From: Pseudomonas flavescens
Lineage (GTDB): Bacteria > Pseudomonadota > Gammaproteobacteria > Pseudomonadales > Pseudomonadaceae
Direction: 5' to 3'
Assembly: GCF_013408425.1 (NCBI RefSeq)
Contig: NZ_JACBYV010000001.1
Coordinates: 5,580,001 to 5,644,000, forward strand
Length of the DNA stretch: 64,000 bases
Shown here: piece after piece, positions 32,971-44,034 of the stretch
Layout: each line of letters opens with the position of its first letter
Position numbering within the stretch: position 1 is the first letter of the stretch
Position numbers and translations under genes: made by a program
The notes under the pieces: generated by a model
Database searches by the model: none
Seen by the model: only the letters and a program-made list of their open reading frames with translations
What the model was told of the DNA's origin: nothing

Positions 32971-33066
32971 GTGTAGGAGTCGCGCCCTCGCGGCGAATCG
33001 TGCGGGCAACGCTGATGTAGCGGCAAGGCTGCAATCGTTTCGCGCCGAGGGCGACGCTCCTACGTG
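32971..33066. repeat. REPIN-like unit, copy 1
   Basis: About 96 bases made of two inverted REP arms (GTAGGAGtCGCGCCCTCGCG at the left and CGCCGAGGGCGACGCTCCTA at the right) around a 34-base core. It is repeated with about 130-base period in copy 2. Confidence 0.8.
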
Positions 33067-33100
33067 AACGGTGCCACACGTCCATCTCGCGCTCTCAATG

Positions 33101-33196
33101 TTGTGGGAACCGCGCCCCCGCGGCGAATCGTGTGGGCAACGCCGATGTAGCGGCAAGGCTGCAATCGTTTCGCGCCGAGGGCGACGCTCCTGCACG
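33101..33196. repeat. REPIN-like unit, copy 2
   Basis: Same unit, including the core TGTAGCGGCAAGGCTGCAAT, as copy 1 with a few substitutions; left arm is GTGGGAACCGCGCCCCCGCG. The rest of the 383-base spacer between DUF192 and ribA has no gene. Confidence 0.8.
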
Positions 33197-33341
33197 GGAG
33201 GCCAATTCCATTGGGCGCCTTCGAAGGGAGGCGATCCGTGCAAGGAGCCGCGCTGATAATTCGGCTGACGGTCCCGTAGGTGCTGCTGTTACACTATCAC
33301 CCCTCGCAAATCCGCATCCTTTCCGATACCAGGAGCATCCG

Positions 33342-33959
33342 GTGCCTGTCGTGTTCGTCGCCGCCTCCCAACTGCCGACCCCGTTCGGCGTGTTCACCAT
33401 GCATGGCTTTCTCGAAGAGGCCACCGGCAAGGAGCATGTCGCTCTGACCTTCGGCGATGTGGCCGATGGCGATCCGGTGCTGGGGCGCCTGCATTCCGAG
33501 TGTCTGACCGGCGATGCGTTGTTCAGCCTGCGCTGTGATTGCGGCTTCCAGCTGGAAGGTGCGCTGCGCGCCATCTCCGAAGAGGGCCGCGGCGTGTTGC
33601 TCTACCTGCGCCAGGAAGGCCGCGGGATCGGGCTGCTCAACAAGATCCGTGCTTACGAGCTGCAGGACGCTGGCGCCGATACCGTCGAAGCCAACGAACG
33701 TCTGGGTTTCGGTGCGGACATGCGCGACTACGCGATTTGCCTGCCGATGCTGCAGCACCTGAAGATCTCCTCGCTCAAGCTGATGACCAACAACCCGCGC
33801 AAGGTCAAGGCGCTGGGTGACATGGGCATTCCAGTGGCCAATCGCGTGCCGCTGCAACTGGGCCAGAACCCGCACAACAGCAAATACCTGGCCACCAAGG
33901 CCGGCAAGCTCGGGCATATGCTCGGCAAGCTGCACCAGGGTGAGGTCGAGCGGCCTTGA
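33342..33959 (+). CDS. ribA: GTP cyclohydrolase II
   Basis: First step of riboflavin synthesis: converts GTP to a diaminopyrimidine phosphate, with release of formate and pyrophosphate. 205 residues. Zinc ligands in [20 protein letters not shown], the GTP-binding [15 protein letters not shown] and the conserved arginine-rich NPRKVKALG are visible. Start is GTG 33342, since AGGAGC sits eight bases upstream and the N-terminus ([13 protein letters not shown]) matches Pseudomonas RibA; the long upstream open frame runs through repeats. Overlaps the next gene. Confidence 0.96.
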   Translation: MPVVFVAASQLPTPFGVFTMHGFLEEATGKEHVALTFGDVADGDPVLGRLHSECLTGDALFSLRCDCGFQLEGALRAISEEGRGVLLYLRQEGRGIGLLNKIRAYELQDAGADTVEANERLGFGADMRDYAICLPMLQHLKISSLKLMTNNPRKVKALGDMGIPVANRVPLQLGQNPHNSKYLATKAGKLGHMLGKLHQGEVERP

Positions 33960-34372
33960 CCCGTGCCGCGGTCAAGCGCCGGTTGGCCCTGCTCTGGTGG
34001 CGGCAACTGGCACTGACCCTGGCTCCGCTGTTACTGATCAATCTGGTTTTCGGCGCGGGCCGCCAACCTGGCGTGCTGGCCATGCCGCTGTTCGTCGCGG
34101 GATTGGCTTCGCTGTTCGTCAGCCTGCCGCTGTTCGGTGGCTACAAGCGCGCGCTGTTCGCTGCCGCCAAGGCGCTGGACACGCCCGACGAGCCCGCGGC
34201 CTGGCTGACCCTGGCCGAGCGCCGTCGTGCCGCCTTTCTGGGCGCCGGGCTGCCGGCCTGGATCGCCGCCCTCGCGGTATTCGCAGGGCTGGAGGCCGTG
34301 CCGCTGGTATTGTTGGCGCTGGCCAGCGTGGTGCTGCTCTACCTCTATCGAATCCCCCGGCAACTGGGCTGA
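33956..34372 (+). CDS. Small integral membrane protein, conserved next to ribA
   Basis: 138 residues, function unknown. TTG start overlaps the ribA stop (TTGA). Four hydrophobic stretches: about residues 16-33, 40-60, 95-113 and 114-132, with a basic N-terminus ([17 protein letters not shown]). It is sometimes annotated as an MFS transporter, for which it is far too short. The overlap with both ribA and the BtuF-like gene (TGATG) makes a tight three-gene unit. Possible role in flavin or cobalamin precursor handling is guesswork. Confidence 0.75.
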   Translation: MTRAAVKRRLALLWWRQLALTLAPLLLINLVFGAGRQPGVLAMPLFVAGLASLFVSLPLFGGYKRALFAAAKALDTPDEPAAWLTLAERRRAAFLGAGLPAWIAALAVFAGLEAVPLVLLALASVVLLYLYRIPRQLG

Positions 34373-35169
34373 TGCTACGTCTCTGGTTGGCGCTGCTGGT
34401 GCTGCAGATGGCGCCGCTGTCGGCTGCCGAGCGCGTGGTCAGCCTGGCGCCCTCGCTGAGTGAAATCGTCCTCGAGCTGGACTCCGCCGACCTGTTGGTC
34501 GGCGTGCTCGACGGCGGCGAGCGCCCTGCAGCACTGGCGCATCTGCCTTCCGTAGGGCGCTATGGCCAACTCGAACTGGAAACCCTGCTGGCCCTGCAAC
34601 CCGATCTGCTGCTGTTGTGGCCGGGCAGTGTCAGCGCCGCGCAGCGCGCGCAACTGAAGACCTTCGGCATCCCCATGCTGGTGCTCGAGCCTCATTCGCT
34701 GGACGAACTGGCTCGGCAGTTCGTGCAGATCGGCGAGCGCCTGGGGCGGGTGGAGCAGGGGCAGCGTCTGCATCAACGCTTCGTCGCCGGGCTCGCCGAG
34801 CTGCGAGACCGCTACCAGCGTGAGCGCCCCGTGTCAGTGTTCTATCAGGTGTGGGATGCGCCGCTGTATACCCTCGGGGGCGGGCAGATCATCAGCGATG
34901 CGCTGCAGGCCTGTGGTGCGCGCAACGTATTTGCCGATCTGCAACTGCCGGCCCCGCAGGTGAGTGTCGAAGCCGTATTGCAGCGCGACCCGGCGGTGAT
35001 CATCGCCGGCGACCGCAGGCAGTTGCAGGCCTGGCAGCGCTGGCCGCAGCTCTCGGCCGTGCAGCGCGAGCAATTGCTGGTGTTGCCGGACAAAGGCCTG
35101 GAGCGCCCCAGTTTCCAGATGCTCGACGCCACGGCCAGGCTCTGCGAGCTGCTGGCCCCCACTCGGTGA
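34372..35169 (+). CDS. BtuF-like periplasmic cobalamin/metal-chelate-binding protein
   Basis: Type III periplasmic binding protein of 265 residues with a signal peptide (about 1-19, cleavage after SAAE). Two-lobe pattern: RVVSLAPSLSEIVLELDSADLLVGV, PDLLLLWPGSV, a long interdomain helix, then VFYQVWDAPLYTLGGGQIISDAL. The W/Y-rich pocket is as in BtuF-type cobinamide/cobalamin receptors. No permease or ATPase is adjacent; it would work with a distant BtuCD. ATG 34372 overlaps the preceding stop (TGATG). Confidence 0.85.
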   Translation: MLRLWLALLVLQMAPLSAAERVVSLAPSLSEIVLELDSADLLVGVLDGGERPAALAHLPSVGRYGQLELETLLALQPDLLLLWPGSVSAAQRAQLKTFGIPMLVLEPHSLDELARQFVQIGERLGRVEQGQRLHQRFVAGLAELRDRYQRERPVSVFYQVWDAPLYTLGGGQIISDALQACGARNVFADLQLPAPQVSVEAVLQRDPAVIIAGDRRQLQAWQRWPQLSAVQREQLLVLPDKGLERPSFQMLDATARLCELLAPTR

Positions 35170-35266
35170 TGGCCGTCACAGCGCAGCGCTCACCGGCAAG
35201 CGATGACGCTGGTAAAGCGCGCCGGCAACTGGCAGATTGGATGCCTTCCTGTTTGTTGCAGATGTT

Positions 35267-36277
35267 ATGAAAGCCCCTGTCTCCCCCTGGTTTTCCCCCG
35301 CCAGCGCATTGATCGTTGGCGCCGCGCTACTGCTGGTCTTCCCGTTGAAACTGCTGCCGAGCCTGCTGGCCGGTCTGCTGGTGTTCGAACTGGTCAACCG
35401 TCTGGCTCGCCATATGCAGCGGCTGTTCGCCGGGCATCTCGGGCGCCTGCTGGCGGTCGGCCTGCTCAGCGTGCTGGTGATCGGCGTGCTCGGCATGGTG
35501 TTCGCCGGTGGTTTTTCTCTGGTGATGCACGAGCTGAACAACCCGGGGCGGCTGATGGGCAAGCTGCTCGGAGTGATCGACCGGGCCCGTGACCAGTTGC
35601 CGGAAGCGCTGGTGGCGTATCTGCCGGCCAACGTCGACGATATCCGCATCGCGCTGCACGACTGGCTGCGCGGGCACATCAGCGAACTGCAACTGCTCGG
35701 CAAGGGCGCGGTGCACATGTTCGTCACCGTCCTGATCGGCATGATCCTGGGCGCGGTGATCGCCCTGCAGAACGTGCCCGAGCCCGGTCAACTGAGGCCG
35801 CTGGCCGGGGCGTTGCTGACCCGTGTGGGGCATTTCGTCGATGCGTTCCGCAACGTGGTGTTCGCGCAGATCAAGATCTCCCTGCTCAACACCACCTTCA
35901 CCGGCATTTTCCTGATGGGCGTGCTGCCGCTGTTCGACGTGCACCTGCCGCTGACCAAGACGCTGATCCTCATCACCTTCGTGGCCGGTCTGCTACCGGT
36001 GGTCGGCAACCTGATCTCCAATGCGGCGATCTTCGTGGTCGGCCTGTCGCTGTCGATCTGGGTGGCCCTGGGGGCACTGGCCTACCTGATCGTCATCCAC
36101 AAGGTCGAATACTTTCTCAATGCCCGCATCGTCGGTGGCCAGATCAAGGCGCGTGCCTGGGAACTGCTACTGGTCATGCTGGTGTTCGAAGCCGCATTCG
36201 GCATCGCCGGTCTGGTCGCCGCGCCGGTCTACTACGCCTACCTGAAGAGCGAGCTCAAGGCTCAGGGCTGGGTCTGA
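35267..36277 (+). CDS. AI-2E family transporter
   Basis: Polytopic permease of 336 residues, eight membrane segments in the AI-2E/TqsA pattern, with two N-terminal hairpins, a long amphipathic linker (HELNNPGRLMGKLLGVIDRARDQLPEAL) and a C-terminal block PVVGNLISNAAIFVVGLSLSIWVALG and KVEYFLNARIVGGQIKARAWELLLVMLVFEAAFG. Family members export or exchange a range of small molecules; AI-2 itself is one case only. The ATG at 35267 lacks a good ribosome binding site; a TTG ten codons earlier is an alternative start. Confidence 0.85.
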   Translation: MKAPVSPWFSPASALIVGAALLLVFPLKLLPSLLAGLLVFELVNRLARHMQRLFAGHLGRLLAVGLLSVLVIGVLGMVFAGGFSLVMHELNNPGRLMGKLLGVIDRARDQLPEALVAYLPANVDDIRIALHDWLRGHISELQLLGKGAVHMFVTVLIGMILGAVIALQNVPEPGQLRPLAGALLTRVGHFVDAFRNVVFAQIKISLLNTTFTGIFLMGVLPLFDVHLPLTKTLILITFVAGLLPVVGNLISNAAIFVVGLSLSIWVALGALAYLIVIHKVEYFLNARIVGGQIKARAWELLLVMLVFEAAFGIAGLVAAPVYYAYLKSELKAQGWV

Positions 36278-36408
36278 TTGGCCCGTCGATGGTGCCCCGG
36301 CTCGAGCTTGGAGATATCGGGAGATAGCACCCCGGGTATCGCTTCGCACAGCCCAGGCTGCGACCTCTCGAAACGATTAGCCGGCACGTCCACCGTTCGC
36401 ATGACGTT

Positions 36409-36440
36409 GTAGGAGCCCGCTTGCGGGCGAATCTGCGATT
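36409..36440. repeat. REP-type palindrome
   Basis: TGTAGGAGCCCGCTTGCGGGCGAA with inner stem GCCCGC/GCGGGC (36415-36428). Lies between the convergent AI-2E and chemoreceptor genes. Confidence 0.7.
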
Positions 36441-36466
36441 CGTGAGTTAGCTCGATAGCCAGAGCG

Positions 36467-38704
36467 CTAATGCGCAATCGCGTTGAGCGCAACCGCACCG
36501 GCCTGGCCGAGGCTCGACGCGCCGTGGGAGGCATTGCTGCCGAGGCTTTCCTGACGACTGAGGCGGCTGGCGGTCTTGTGCAGGTCGAGCACCAGTTGCG
36601 CCAGTGACTGTGCCGCCTGCAGGGTTTCGTCGGCGCTCTGGCTGCTGCGCTCTGCGGCTCCGGTGATTGCCTGAGCCTGCCCGTTGACGGCCTGCACCTG
36701 ATTGAGTTGCGATTTCATGGCCTGGCTGATCTGGTCGAGGCGCCCCTGCATGCCAGCCACCTCCTGCTGAATGCGTTCGAGTGCATCCGTGGCCTCGCTC
36801 GAGCGCGTCACGCTGCGTTGCGCCGCTTCCTGGCAGCTCTGCATGGCGGCCTGAGTATCGAGCGTCTGCTGGCGCACGCTGCCTAGGGTGGTGGCGATCT
36901 CTGCGGTGGCCTGGGCGGTCCGCCTGGCCAGGTTGCGCACTTCGTCGGCAACCACCGCGAAGCCACGTCCGCTGTCGCCTGCCCGGGCCGCCTCGATGGC
37001 GGCATTGAGGGCAAGCAGGTTGGTCTGCTCGGCAATGCTGCGGATCGCTTCGGTGATGTGCTGGATTTGCTCGGTCTTCTGGCTCAGGGCCTCGAGGGCC
37101 TGGCTCGACTGTTCGATGCGGCTGGCCAGTTGCGCGACGTCCTCGGCGTTCTGCTGCACGGCCGCGCCACCTTTGCGGGTCATGGCCAGCGCCTGGCGCG
37201 AGGCGCTTTCGCTGTCGACGATATGTTGAGTGGCCTCGCCGATGCTGTGGTTGACGTCGAGCATCGCGCGCGCTGTGGATACCGCCGCCGCCTGGCCCTG
37301 GGCCGCGCACAGGCTGGCGTTGGCGGAGGTTCGGGACAGCCCTGTCGAGGTCTGCTGCAGGGCGCTGCCGGCCGTGACGATGCCCTGCATGGTGTGATCC
37401 ATCTTGTCGACGAAACTGTTCACCCAGCCGGCCAGCGCCCCTGCCTCGTCACTGGAAAAACGCTCCAGCGCCAGCCGGTTGCTCAGTGGTGCGCCACATT
37501 CCGCGGTATCCAGGAAGAAGTCCGAAAGCGACTGCAGCGTGCGGGTGCGGCGGCGCAGGCTGAACGCCCAGAACGCGAACAGCAGCACGCCGGCTGCCGC
37601 GAAGGTCAGCGGCGCTGCGTGCCCTGGCAGATGCCGTTCCAGCGCCCATTGCAGACCGCCCAACAGGAACAGGCCGCCGAGCAACTGGCTGGACAGCGAA
37701 TAGCTCAGGCTGCGCTGACGGTAAACCTCCTCCAGATCGCCCTCGCACATCATGCCCCAGGTATCCGGTGAACCGGGCAGGCGCAGCGTCAGGCCGGCGC
37801 CGATCACCGGCACATGGCGGTAATCGGGGTAGCCCGGGTAGAGCACGAACAGGTTGCTGCCATGGCGAATGGTTTCACGCACGCCGGGGTGCAGTTCGCC
37901 GCTCGCAGGCGCGGTGAAGCGCAACTCGAATTCGGTGTGCTTCTGCACCCTGACGGTGCCGAAGGGCGTGCGCACGCCCTGTTTGAGGTTCTCGCCACCG
38001 GTGAAGGCGCCATCCTCGAAGCGTGAGCGCGACAGGGCGGTCCCCGGGCTGATCTTCGGGTCATGGGTGCTCTGCACCATGAACAGGTAGTTGTCGCCGG
38101 AGTCGCGGTAGACGTGGCCCGCCTCGCGCTGAATCAGATCGCTCATCACATCGTTGGGAATCCGCGCGCACAGGCAGCCGACCACCTGGCCGCCGTGGCT
38201 GAGTGGCTGGTGAAACAGCAGCGTGACGGCATCATGGAATTTCGACGTGGTCGGCCCCAGTTGCTGGGTCAGCTCATCGATATAGGGGCCAAGCAGAAAC
38301 TGCCCCTCGAGCCCGGCGGCCAGCGCCGCGCTATCGTGACGCTGGCCCTGACGCGGCGCGTGTGTCGAGGTGAGTATGCGTCCGGCGGTGTCGACCACGA
38401 ACAGCTCGGACACTTCCGGCATGTGCGCCCGCGCGCGCTGCAGCGCGGCATCCGGCAAGCTCGGCCAGCCCTGGGTGAGTGCAGCGCTCAGCAGTTCGAG
38501 CTCCTGCCAGTGCTGGCGTGCCCAGTTGGTGAGCAGGTCGACGCGGGTCAGCGCCAGGCCGGAAAAGGTCTTCTCCACCCGCTCGGCCTGAGCGGCGTTG
38601 AGTAGCCATGACCAGCGCATGGCCAGCTTCCCTGCCTTGCCGAACCAGGGCAGCCAGCGACGCTCGCGGCCCTTGAAATCCATTTTATGGCTACGCAACT
38701 GCAT
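36467..38704 (-). CDS. Methyl-accepting chemotaxis protein with N-terminal sensor region lacking an N-terminal membrane anchor
   Basis: Chemoreceptor-type signalling protein, 745 residues. Residues 1-330 form a soluble sensor region ([30 protein letters not shown]). Two hydrophobic helices (about 337-354 and 363-382) follow, a HAMP-less linker, then the MCP signalling hairpin tip [20 protein letters not shown] near 565. No transmembrane segment precedes the sensor region, so with two helices both ends would lie on the same side, i.e. the cytoplasm. Start ATG 38704 has GGGAG five bases upstream; a second ATG seven codons later is possible. It interrupts the usual ribA-to-dxs order. Confidence 0.9.
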   Translation of the reverse strand: MQLRSHKMDFKGRERRWLPWFGKAGKLAMRWSWLLNAAQAERVEKTFSGLALTRVDLLTNWARQHWQELELLSAALTQGWPSLPDAALQRARAHMPEVSELFVVDTAGRILTSTHAPRQGQRHDSAALAAGLEGQFLLGPYIDELTQQLGPTTSKFHDAVTLLFHQPLSHGGQVVGCLCARIPNDVMSDLIQREAGHVYRDSGDNYLFMVQSTHDPKISPGTALSRSRFEDGAFTGGENLKQGVRTPFGTVRVQKHTEFELRFTAPASGELHPGVRETIRHGSNLFVLYPGYPDYRHVPVIGAGLTLRLPGSPDTWGMMCEGDLEEVYRQRSLSYSLSSQLLGGLFLLGGLQWALERHLPGHAAPLTFAAAGVLLFAFWAFSLRRRTRTLQSLSDFFLDTAECGAPLSNRLALERFSSDEAGALAGWVNSFVDKMDHTMQGIVTAGSALQQTSTGLSRTSANASLCAAQGQAAAVSTARAMLDVNHSIGEATQHIVDSESASRQALAMTRKGGAAVQQNAEDVAQLASRIEQSSQALEALSQKTEQIQHITEAIRSIAEQTNLLALNAAIEAARAGDSGRGFAVVADEVRNLARRTAQATAEIATTLGSVRQQTLDTQAAMQSCQEAAQRSVTRSSEATDALERIQQEVAGMQGRLDQISQAMKSQLNQVQAVNGQAQAITGAAERSSQSADETLQAAQSLAQLVLDLHKTASRLSRQESLGSNASHGASSLGQAGAVALNAIAH

Positions 38705-38802
38705 ACGAGCTCCCGGCCGCTATTGGCGGTCCACACATGCTCAATCCCAACTCGAGATTACTGCAATATATGGGCCGACGATATAGGCCGGTCGGGGGCG
38801 CG

Positions 38803-40689
38803 TCAGCGTGCCAGGCGTGCTCGTATGGCCGCTTCAATCCCGGCTTCGTCCAGGCCGCACTCGGCGAGCATCTGGTCGGGGCGGGCGTGCTCCACATAGC
38901 TGTCGGGCAGGCCCAGGTGCAGCATCGGCGTCAGAGCGCCGCTACCCGCGAGGAACTCGCTGACCGCACTGCCTGCGCCGCCCATCACGCTGTTTTCCTC
39001 GACGGTCACCAGCAGCTCGTGGCTGGCGGCCAGTTCGCTGATCAGTGCTTCGTCCAGTGGTTTGACGAAGCGCATGTCGACCACCGTGGCATTCAGCGTA
39101 TCGCCGACGCGCAGTGCCTCGGCCAGTTGCACGCCGAACACCAGCAGGGCGACGCCGCTGCCCTGGCGACGAATCACGCCCTTGCCGATCGGCAAGGCGC
39201 TCAGTGAACGGTCGATCGTCGCGTTCGGGCCGCTGCCACGGGGGTAGCGCACCGCGGCCGGGCCAGCGAACTGGTAGCCGGTCGTCAGCATGTGGTGCAG
39301 CTCGTTCTCGTCGCTCGGCGTCATGATCAGCATGCCGGGGATGCAGCGCAGATAGGAGAGGTCGAAGCTGCCCGCGTGGGTAGGGCCGTCTTCGCCGACC
39401 AGGCCGGCGCGGTCGATGGCGAACAGCACGTCGAGGTTCTGCACCGCGACATCATGGATCAGTTGGTCGTAGGCGCGCTGCAGGAACGTCGAGTAGATCG
39501 CCACCACCGGCTTGGCGCCTTCACAGGCCATGCCGGCGGCGAGGGTCACCGCGTGTTGCTCGGCGATGGCCACGTCGAAGTAACGATCCCCGTGGCGTTC
39601 GCTGAACGCCACCAGGTCGGAGCCTTCCTTCATGGCCGGGGTGATCGCCATCAGGCGCTCGTCGCTGGCCGCCATGTCGCACAGCCACTGGCCGAAGACG
39701 CTGGAGTACTTCGGCCCGGACGGTTTTTTAACCTTGGCTGGCGCGTTGATCGGCTCCAGCTTGGTGATCGCGTGGTAGATGATCGGGTCGACCTCGGCAG
39801 GGGCGAAACCCTTGCCCTTCTTGGTCACTACATGAAGGAACTGCAAGCCCTCCAGATCGCGCATGTTGCGCAGGGTGGCCAGCAGGGTCGGCAGGTCATG
39901 GCCATCGATGGGGCCGATGTAGTTCCAGCCCAGCTCTTCGAACAGCGTGCCGGAGACCAGCATGCCCTTGGCGTGCTCTTCGGTCTTGCGGGCGATTTCC
40001 CAGGCGCCGGGCAACTTGGACAGCACTTTCTTGCTGCCTTCGCGCATGTTGGCGTAGGTACGGCTGGAGAGGATCTTGGCCAGGTAATTGGACAGGCCGC
40101 CGACATTCTTGGAGATCGACATGTCGTTGTCGTTGAGCACGACGAGCATGTTGGCCTTGACGTCCGCCGCGTGGTTGAGCGCTTCGAACGCCATGCCGGC
40201 AGTCAGCGCGCCGTCACCGATCACCGCGACCGACTTGCGCTTGCTGCCCTGGCGCTGGGCGGCGATGGCCATGCCCAGTGCGGCGCTGATCGAGGTGCTG
40301 GAGTGGCCGACGCCAAAGGTGTCGTACTCGCTCTCGGAGCGGCGCGGGAAAGCGGCGATGCCGTCCTTCTGGCGCAGGCTGCCCATGCGCTCGCGGCGCC
40401 CGGTGAGGATCTTGTGCGGGTAGGCCTGGTGGCCCACGTCCCACACCAGGCGGTCGTCCGGCGTGTCGAAGACGTAGTGCAGGGCGATGGTCAGCTCGAT
40501 CACCCCGAGGCCGGCGCCGAAATGCCCGCCGGTCTGGCCGACCGTGTAGAGCAGGTACTGGCGCAGTTCGTCCGCCAGGGTCTCCAGCTCGGCCTCGCCA
40601 AGGCGGCGCAATTCATCCGGCGTATTGGCGCGGTCGAGCAGCGGCGTCAGCGGGCGTTCGCGGGGAATCTCGTGGAAAGTCGTCGGCAT
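38803..40689 (-). CDS. dxs: 1-deoxy-D-xylulose-5-phosphate synthase
   Basis: First enzyme of the MEP isoprenoid route: joins pyruvate and glyceraldehyde 3-phosphate with thiamine diphosphate. 628 residues, normal. N-terminal TPP site [17 protein letters not shown] and [14 protein letters not shown]; catalytic histidine region [15 protein letters not shown]; central pyrimidine domain [17 protein letters not shown]-terminal domain [20 protein letters not shown]. Downstream of ispA on the same strand with 125 bases between; xseB-ispA-dxs is a common gammaproteobacterial order. Confidence 0.97.
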   Translation of the reverse strand: MPTTFHEIPRERPLTPLLDRANTPDELRRLGEAELETLADELRQYLLYTVGQTGGHFGAGLGVIELTIALHYVFDTPDDRLVWDVGHQAYPHKILTGRRERMGSLRQKDGIAAFPRRSESEYDTFGVGHSSTSISAALGMAIAAQRQGSKRKSVAVIGDGALTAGMAFEALNHAADVKANMLVVLNDNDMSISKNVGGLSNYLAKILSSRTYANMREGSKKVLSKLPGAWEIARKTEEHAKGMLVSGTLFEELGWNYIGPIDGHDLPTLLATLRNMRDLEGLQFLHVVTKKGKGFAPAEVDPIIYHAITKLEPINAPAKVKKPSGPKYSSVFGQWLCDMAASDERLMAITPAMKEGSDLVAFSERHGDRYFDVAIAEQHAVTLAAGMACEGAKPVVAIYSTFLQRAYDQLIHDVAVQNLDVLFAIDRAGLVGEDGPTHAGSFDLSYLRCIPGMLIMTPSDENELHHMLTTGYQFAGPAAVRYPRGSGPNATIDRSLSALPIGKGVIRRQGSGVALLVFGVQLAEALRVGDTLNATVVDMRFVKPLDEALISELAASHELLVTVEENSVMGGAGSAVSEFLAGSGALTPMLHLGLPDSYVEHARPDQMLAECGLDEAGIEAAIRARLAR

Positions 40690-40814
40690 CAGGCGAGTCG
40701 TTATAAGAATTCAAAGAATGGGGCAGTCTACCTGATGCGGCTGGCCGTGCCCAAGATGGGCATGGTGCGGATCGCCGCAGCAGTCGTGTTGAATGAGACA
40801 GCGAGGCCGTGCGT

Positions 40815-41702
40815 TCAGTTGCGCCTTTCTACGATGTAACGGGCCAGTTCACGCAGCGGCTCGGCGGCACTGTCGAACGGACGCAACGCATGCAGGGCCT
40901 GATCGCGCAACTCGAGGGCATAACTTTTCGCCGCTTCCAGGCCCAGCAGGGCCGGGTAGGTAGGTTTGTCGTTCGCCTGGTCCTTGCCCTGGGTCTTGCC
41001 CAGCGTGGCGGTATCGCTCTCCACGTCGAGGATATCGTCCTGCACCTGAAAGGCCAGGCCGATGGCCCGGGCGTAGGTGCTCAGCGCCGCCAGGGCGCGT
41101 TCGTCGGCGCGGCCACTGGCCAGGGCGCCGAGGCGCACGCTGGCTTCGATCAGCGCACCGGTCTTGTGGCGATGCATCACTTCCAGCGCCGGCTGCTGCA
41201 GTTGTTGCCCCACCGAACCGAGATCGATGGCCTGGCCGCCGACCATGCCCGCAGGCCCGGCCGCGTCGGCCAGAGCACTGAACATGCTCAGGCGGATTTG
41301 CGCATCGTGCGGATTGCGTTTTTCGTTGGCGAGCACGGCGAAAGCCAGGCTCTGCAGGCCATCGCCCGCGAGGATCGCCGTGGCCTCGTCGAAGGCCTTG
41401 TGCGTGGTCGGCTGGCCGCGACGCAAGTCATCGTCGTCCATGGCTGGCAGGTCGTCATGCACCAGGGAATACGCGTGGATCAGCTCCACCGCGCAGGCTG
41501 CGCCGTCGGCTTGCTGCGCTGTGCCACCGAGTGCTTCGCAAGCGGCGTAGGCGAGCAGCGGGCGAACGCGTTTGCCACCATTGAACACGCTATAGCGCAT
41601 GGCGGCATACAGGTGTTCGAGCTCGACACGCGGTGCCGTGAACAGCGGCTCCAGGGCGGCGTCGACCTGCTTCTGGCAGCGGGCCTGGTAGCTGGCGATC
41701 AT
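40815..41702 (-). CDS. ispA: Farnesyl diphosphate synthase
   Basis: Condenses DMAPP/GPP with IPP to FPP, precursor of quinone side chains and undecaprenyl phosphate. 295 residues. Both aspartate-rich motifs are present: [18 protein letters not shown] and [11 protein letters not shown], with [14 protein letters not shown] N-terminus (GGKRVRPLL). Overlaps xseB by four bases (ATGA). Confidence 0.97.
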   Translation of the reverse strand: MIASYQARCQKQVDAALEPLFTAPRVELEHLYAAMRYSVFNGGKRVRPLLAYAACEALGGTAQQADGAACAVELIHAYSLVHDDLPAMDDDDLRRGQPTTHKAFDEATAILAGDGLQSLAFAVLANEKRNPHDAQIRLSMFSALADAAGPAGMVGGQAIDLGSVGQQLQQPALEVMHRHKTGALIEASVRLGALASGRADERALAALSTYARAIGLAFQVQDDILDVESDTATLGKTQGKDQANDKPTYPALLGLEAAKSYALELRDQALHALRPFDSAAEPLRELARYIVERRN

Positions 41703-41941
41703 AACGGTTCGTCCGTTTCGAACGGCGCCGCTTCCAGTTCGCCATCGCGCTCGAGAAGAATCTGTACTTTCTGCTCGGCCTGAGTCAGCGAGGCCTGGCA
41801 GTCGCGGGTCAGACTGATGCCTTGCTCGAAGGCGCTCAGCGACTCTTCCAGCGAAAGTTCGCCGTTTTCCAGGCGTTCGACGATGGTTTGCAGGTCGGTC
41901 AGGGATTGCTCGAAATCGAGCGCGGCTTTCTTACGGGCCAT
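41699..41941 (-). CDS. xseB: Exodeoxyribonuclease VII small subunit
   Basis: 80-residue helical subunit that forms the multi-copy clamp of Exo VII with XseA, acting on single-stranded DNA. Family signature [20 protein letters not shown] and [20 protein letters not shown]. Start ATG 41941 ([11 protein letters not shown]) matches the family; the longer open frame is not supported. First gene of xseB-ispA-dxs. Confidence 0.96.
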   Translation of the reverse strand: MARKKAALDFEQSLTDLQTIVERLENGELSLEESLSAFEQGISLTRDCQASLTQAEQKVQILLERDGELEAAPFETDEPL

Positions 41942-42081
41942 GGCGGGAATTCTCAGGCGGGGTTCGCGGTTCGGCGGGACACTAGCAGAGCCCCGGTTCG
42001 CGGGCAATCGACTACGGCGTAGCGTAGCTGTATCGATATACAGTATCGTGTCGGCTGTTAGCCACTTTTGTAGCCGTGCCC

Positions 42082-44034
42082 ATGCGTCTGTTTCTCTGCG
42101 AAAAGCCCTCTCAAGCCAAGGATATCGCCAGTGTGCTCGGTGCCACGCGGCGCGGCGACGGCTGCTGGCTGGGCAATGGGGTGACGGTGACCTGGTGCAT
42201 CGGCCACCTCCTGGAAACCGCGCCGCCGGATGCCTACGACGCGCGCTACAAGCGTTGGGTGCTGGACGATCTGCCCATCGTGCCGCAGCAGTGGAAGATG
42301 CGCGTCAAACCCAAGACCGCCGCGCAGTTCAAGGCGGTCAAGCGGCTGCTTGGCGAGGCCGCCGAACTGGTGATCGCCACCGATGCGGACCGTGAGGGCG
42401 AGATGATCGCCCGCGAGTTGCTCGACCATTGTCGCTACCGCGGGCCGATCCAGCGCCTGTGGTTATCGGCCCTGGATGATGCGTCGATTCGCAAGGCGCT
42501 GGCTGCGCTCAGGCCTGGCGCCAGTACCTACAACCTTTATCAGTCGGCGCTTGGCCGCTCCAGGGCCGACTGGCTGATCGGCATGAACATGAGCCGCCTG
42601 TTCACCCTGCTGGGGCGCAAATCCGGCTATCAGGGCGTGCTGCCGGTCGGTCGCGTGCAGACACCAACCCTGCGCCTGGTGGTGGATCGCGACCGCAGCA
42701 TCGCCGCTTTCGTCCCCGTGCCGTTCTGGGCGATCGATGTACTGCTCGACGGCAACGGCGCGTCCTTCACCGCCCAATGGCGTGCCCCTGAAACGCAGTG
42801 TGACGAGCAGGGGCGCTGCCTGCGCCAGGAGGTCGCGCAGCGCGCCGCCGCGGATATTCAGGGCGCCGAGCAGGCGCTGTTGCAGCAACTGAAGACCGAG
42901 CGCATGCGCGAAGCGCCGCCACTGCTCTTCGACCTCGGCACGCTGCAGCAGGTCTGCTCGAAGAAGCTCGGCCTCGGCGCTCAGGAAACCCTGGATATCG
43001 CCCAGAAGCTCTATGAGACCGACAAGCTGATCACCTACCCACGTAGCGACTGCGGCTATCTGCCGCTGAGCCAGCACGCCGAGGCGCCAGCCATTCTGGC
43101 CGCCCTGGGGCAGGCGGATCCGGGCTTGCGTGAGGTGCTGGCGCATACCCAGGCACAACGCCGTTCACGGGCCTGGAACGATGCCAAGGTCAGCGCGCAC
43201 CACGGCATCATTCCGACCCTGGCCGCTGCAGGGCTGGCGCGCTTGAGCGGTCGCCCGCGTGCTGTCTACGAGCTGATTCGCGCCCGCTACCTGGCGCAGT
43301 TTCTGCCCAACCATGAATACGACCGCACCCAGGCCGATTTCGACTGTGCCGAGCACGCTCTGCGCGCGGTCGGCAAGCAGATCGTCGAGCCCGGCTGGAA
43401 ACGCGCGCTGCCTGAAGCCCTGTCGCCAGCCAAGGGGCGCGAAGCGCCGACGCCCCAGGCACTGCCGGCTCTGCGCGAAGGACAGCAGTGCGCGGTGCGC
43501 GAGGTGTCGCTGAAGGACCTGCACACCCAGCCGCCCAAGCCATTCACCGAGGGTGACCTGATCCAGGCCATGAAGAACGTGGCACGGCTGGTCGAAGACC
43601 CACGCCTCAAGCAGAAACTCAAGGACACCACCGGCATCGGCACCGAAGCCACCCGCGCCGGCATCATCCAGGGGCTGCTCGACCGCGGCTACCTGATCAA
43701 GCAGGGCAAGACCCTGGCCGCCACCTCGGCGGCCTTTGGCCTGATCGACGCAGTGCCGCGGGCTATCGCCGACCCTGGCACCACGGCCATCTGGGAGCAG
43801 GCGCTGGACATGGTGCAGAGCGGCGAGATGCCGCTGGAAGAGTTCGTCACCAAGCAGTCGACCTGGATGGGCAAGCAGATCGAGCGCTGCCTTGGCCTGC
43901 AGCTGAACATCAGCGGTCCTGCGCCCAGCAAAGGTCGCGGTGCCCCTTGGAAGAACAAGCGCAAGACCGCCGCGCGTAAAGGTGCACCTGCCAAACGGGC
44001 CGGCACGGGTACGGCAAAGGCCAAGCCGAAGTAG
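42082..44034 (+). CDS. topB: DNA topoisomerase III
   Basis: Type IA topoisomerase that decatenates single-stranded regions; 650 residues. Toprim domain at the N-terminus ([20 protein letters not shown] and [18 protein letters not shown]), cleavage/strand-passage core with the catalytic Tyr in [12 protein letters not shown] (about residue 312), and a basic C-terminal tail ([17 protein letters not shown]). Start ATG 42082 chosen by family; a GTG two codons earlier is possible. No clear Shine-Dalgarno precedes it. Confidence 0.96.
   Translation: MRLFLCEKPSQAKDIASVLGATRRGDGCWLGNGVTVTWCIGHLLETAPPDAYDARYKRWVLDDLPIVPQQWKMRVKPKTAAQFKAVKRLLGEAAELVIATDADREGEMIARELLDHCRYRGPIQRLWLSALDDASIRKALAALRPGASTYNLYQSALGRSRADWLIGMNMSRLFTLLGRKSGYQGVLPVGRVQTPTLRLVVDRDRSIAAFVPVPFWAIDVLLDGNGASFTAQWRAPETQCDEQGRCLRQEVAQRAAADIQGAEQALLQQLKTERMREAPPLLFDLGTLQQVCSKKLGLGAQETLDIAQKLYETDKLITYPRSDCGYLPLSQHAEAPAILAALGQADPGLREVLAHTQAQRRSRAWNDAKVSAHHGIIPTLAAAGLARLSGRPRAVYELIRARYLAQFLPNHEYDRTQADFDCAEHALRAVGKQIVEPGWKRALPEALSPAKGREAPTPQALPALREGQQCAVREVSLKDLHTQPPKPFTEGDLIQAMKNVARLVEDPRLKQKLKDTTGIGTEATRAGIIQGLLDRGYLIKQGKTLAATSAAFGLIDAVPRAIADPGTTAIWEQALDMVQSGEMPLEEFVTKQSTWMGKQIERCLGLQLNISGPAPSKGRGAPWKNKRKTAARKGAPAKRAGTGTAKAKPK

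Noticed and set aside
39292..40839. 515-codon antisense frame in dxs
   Set aside because: Shadow frame; no family motif, no ribosome binding site.
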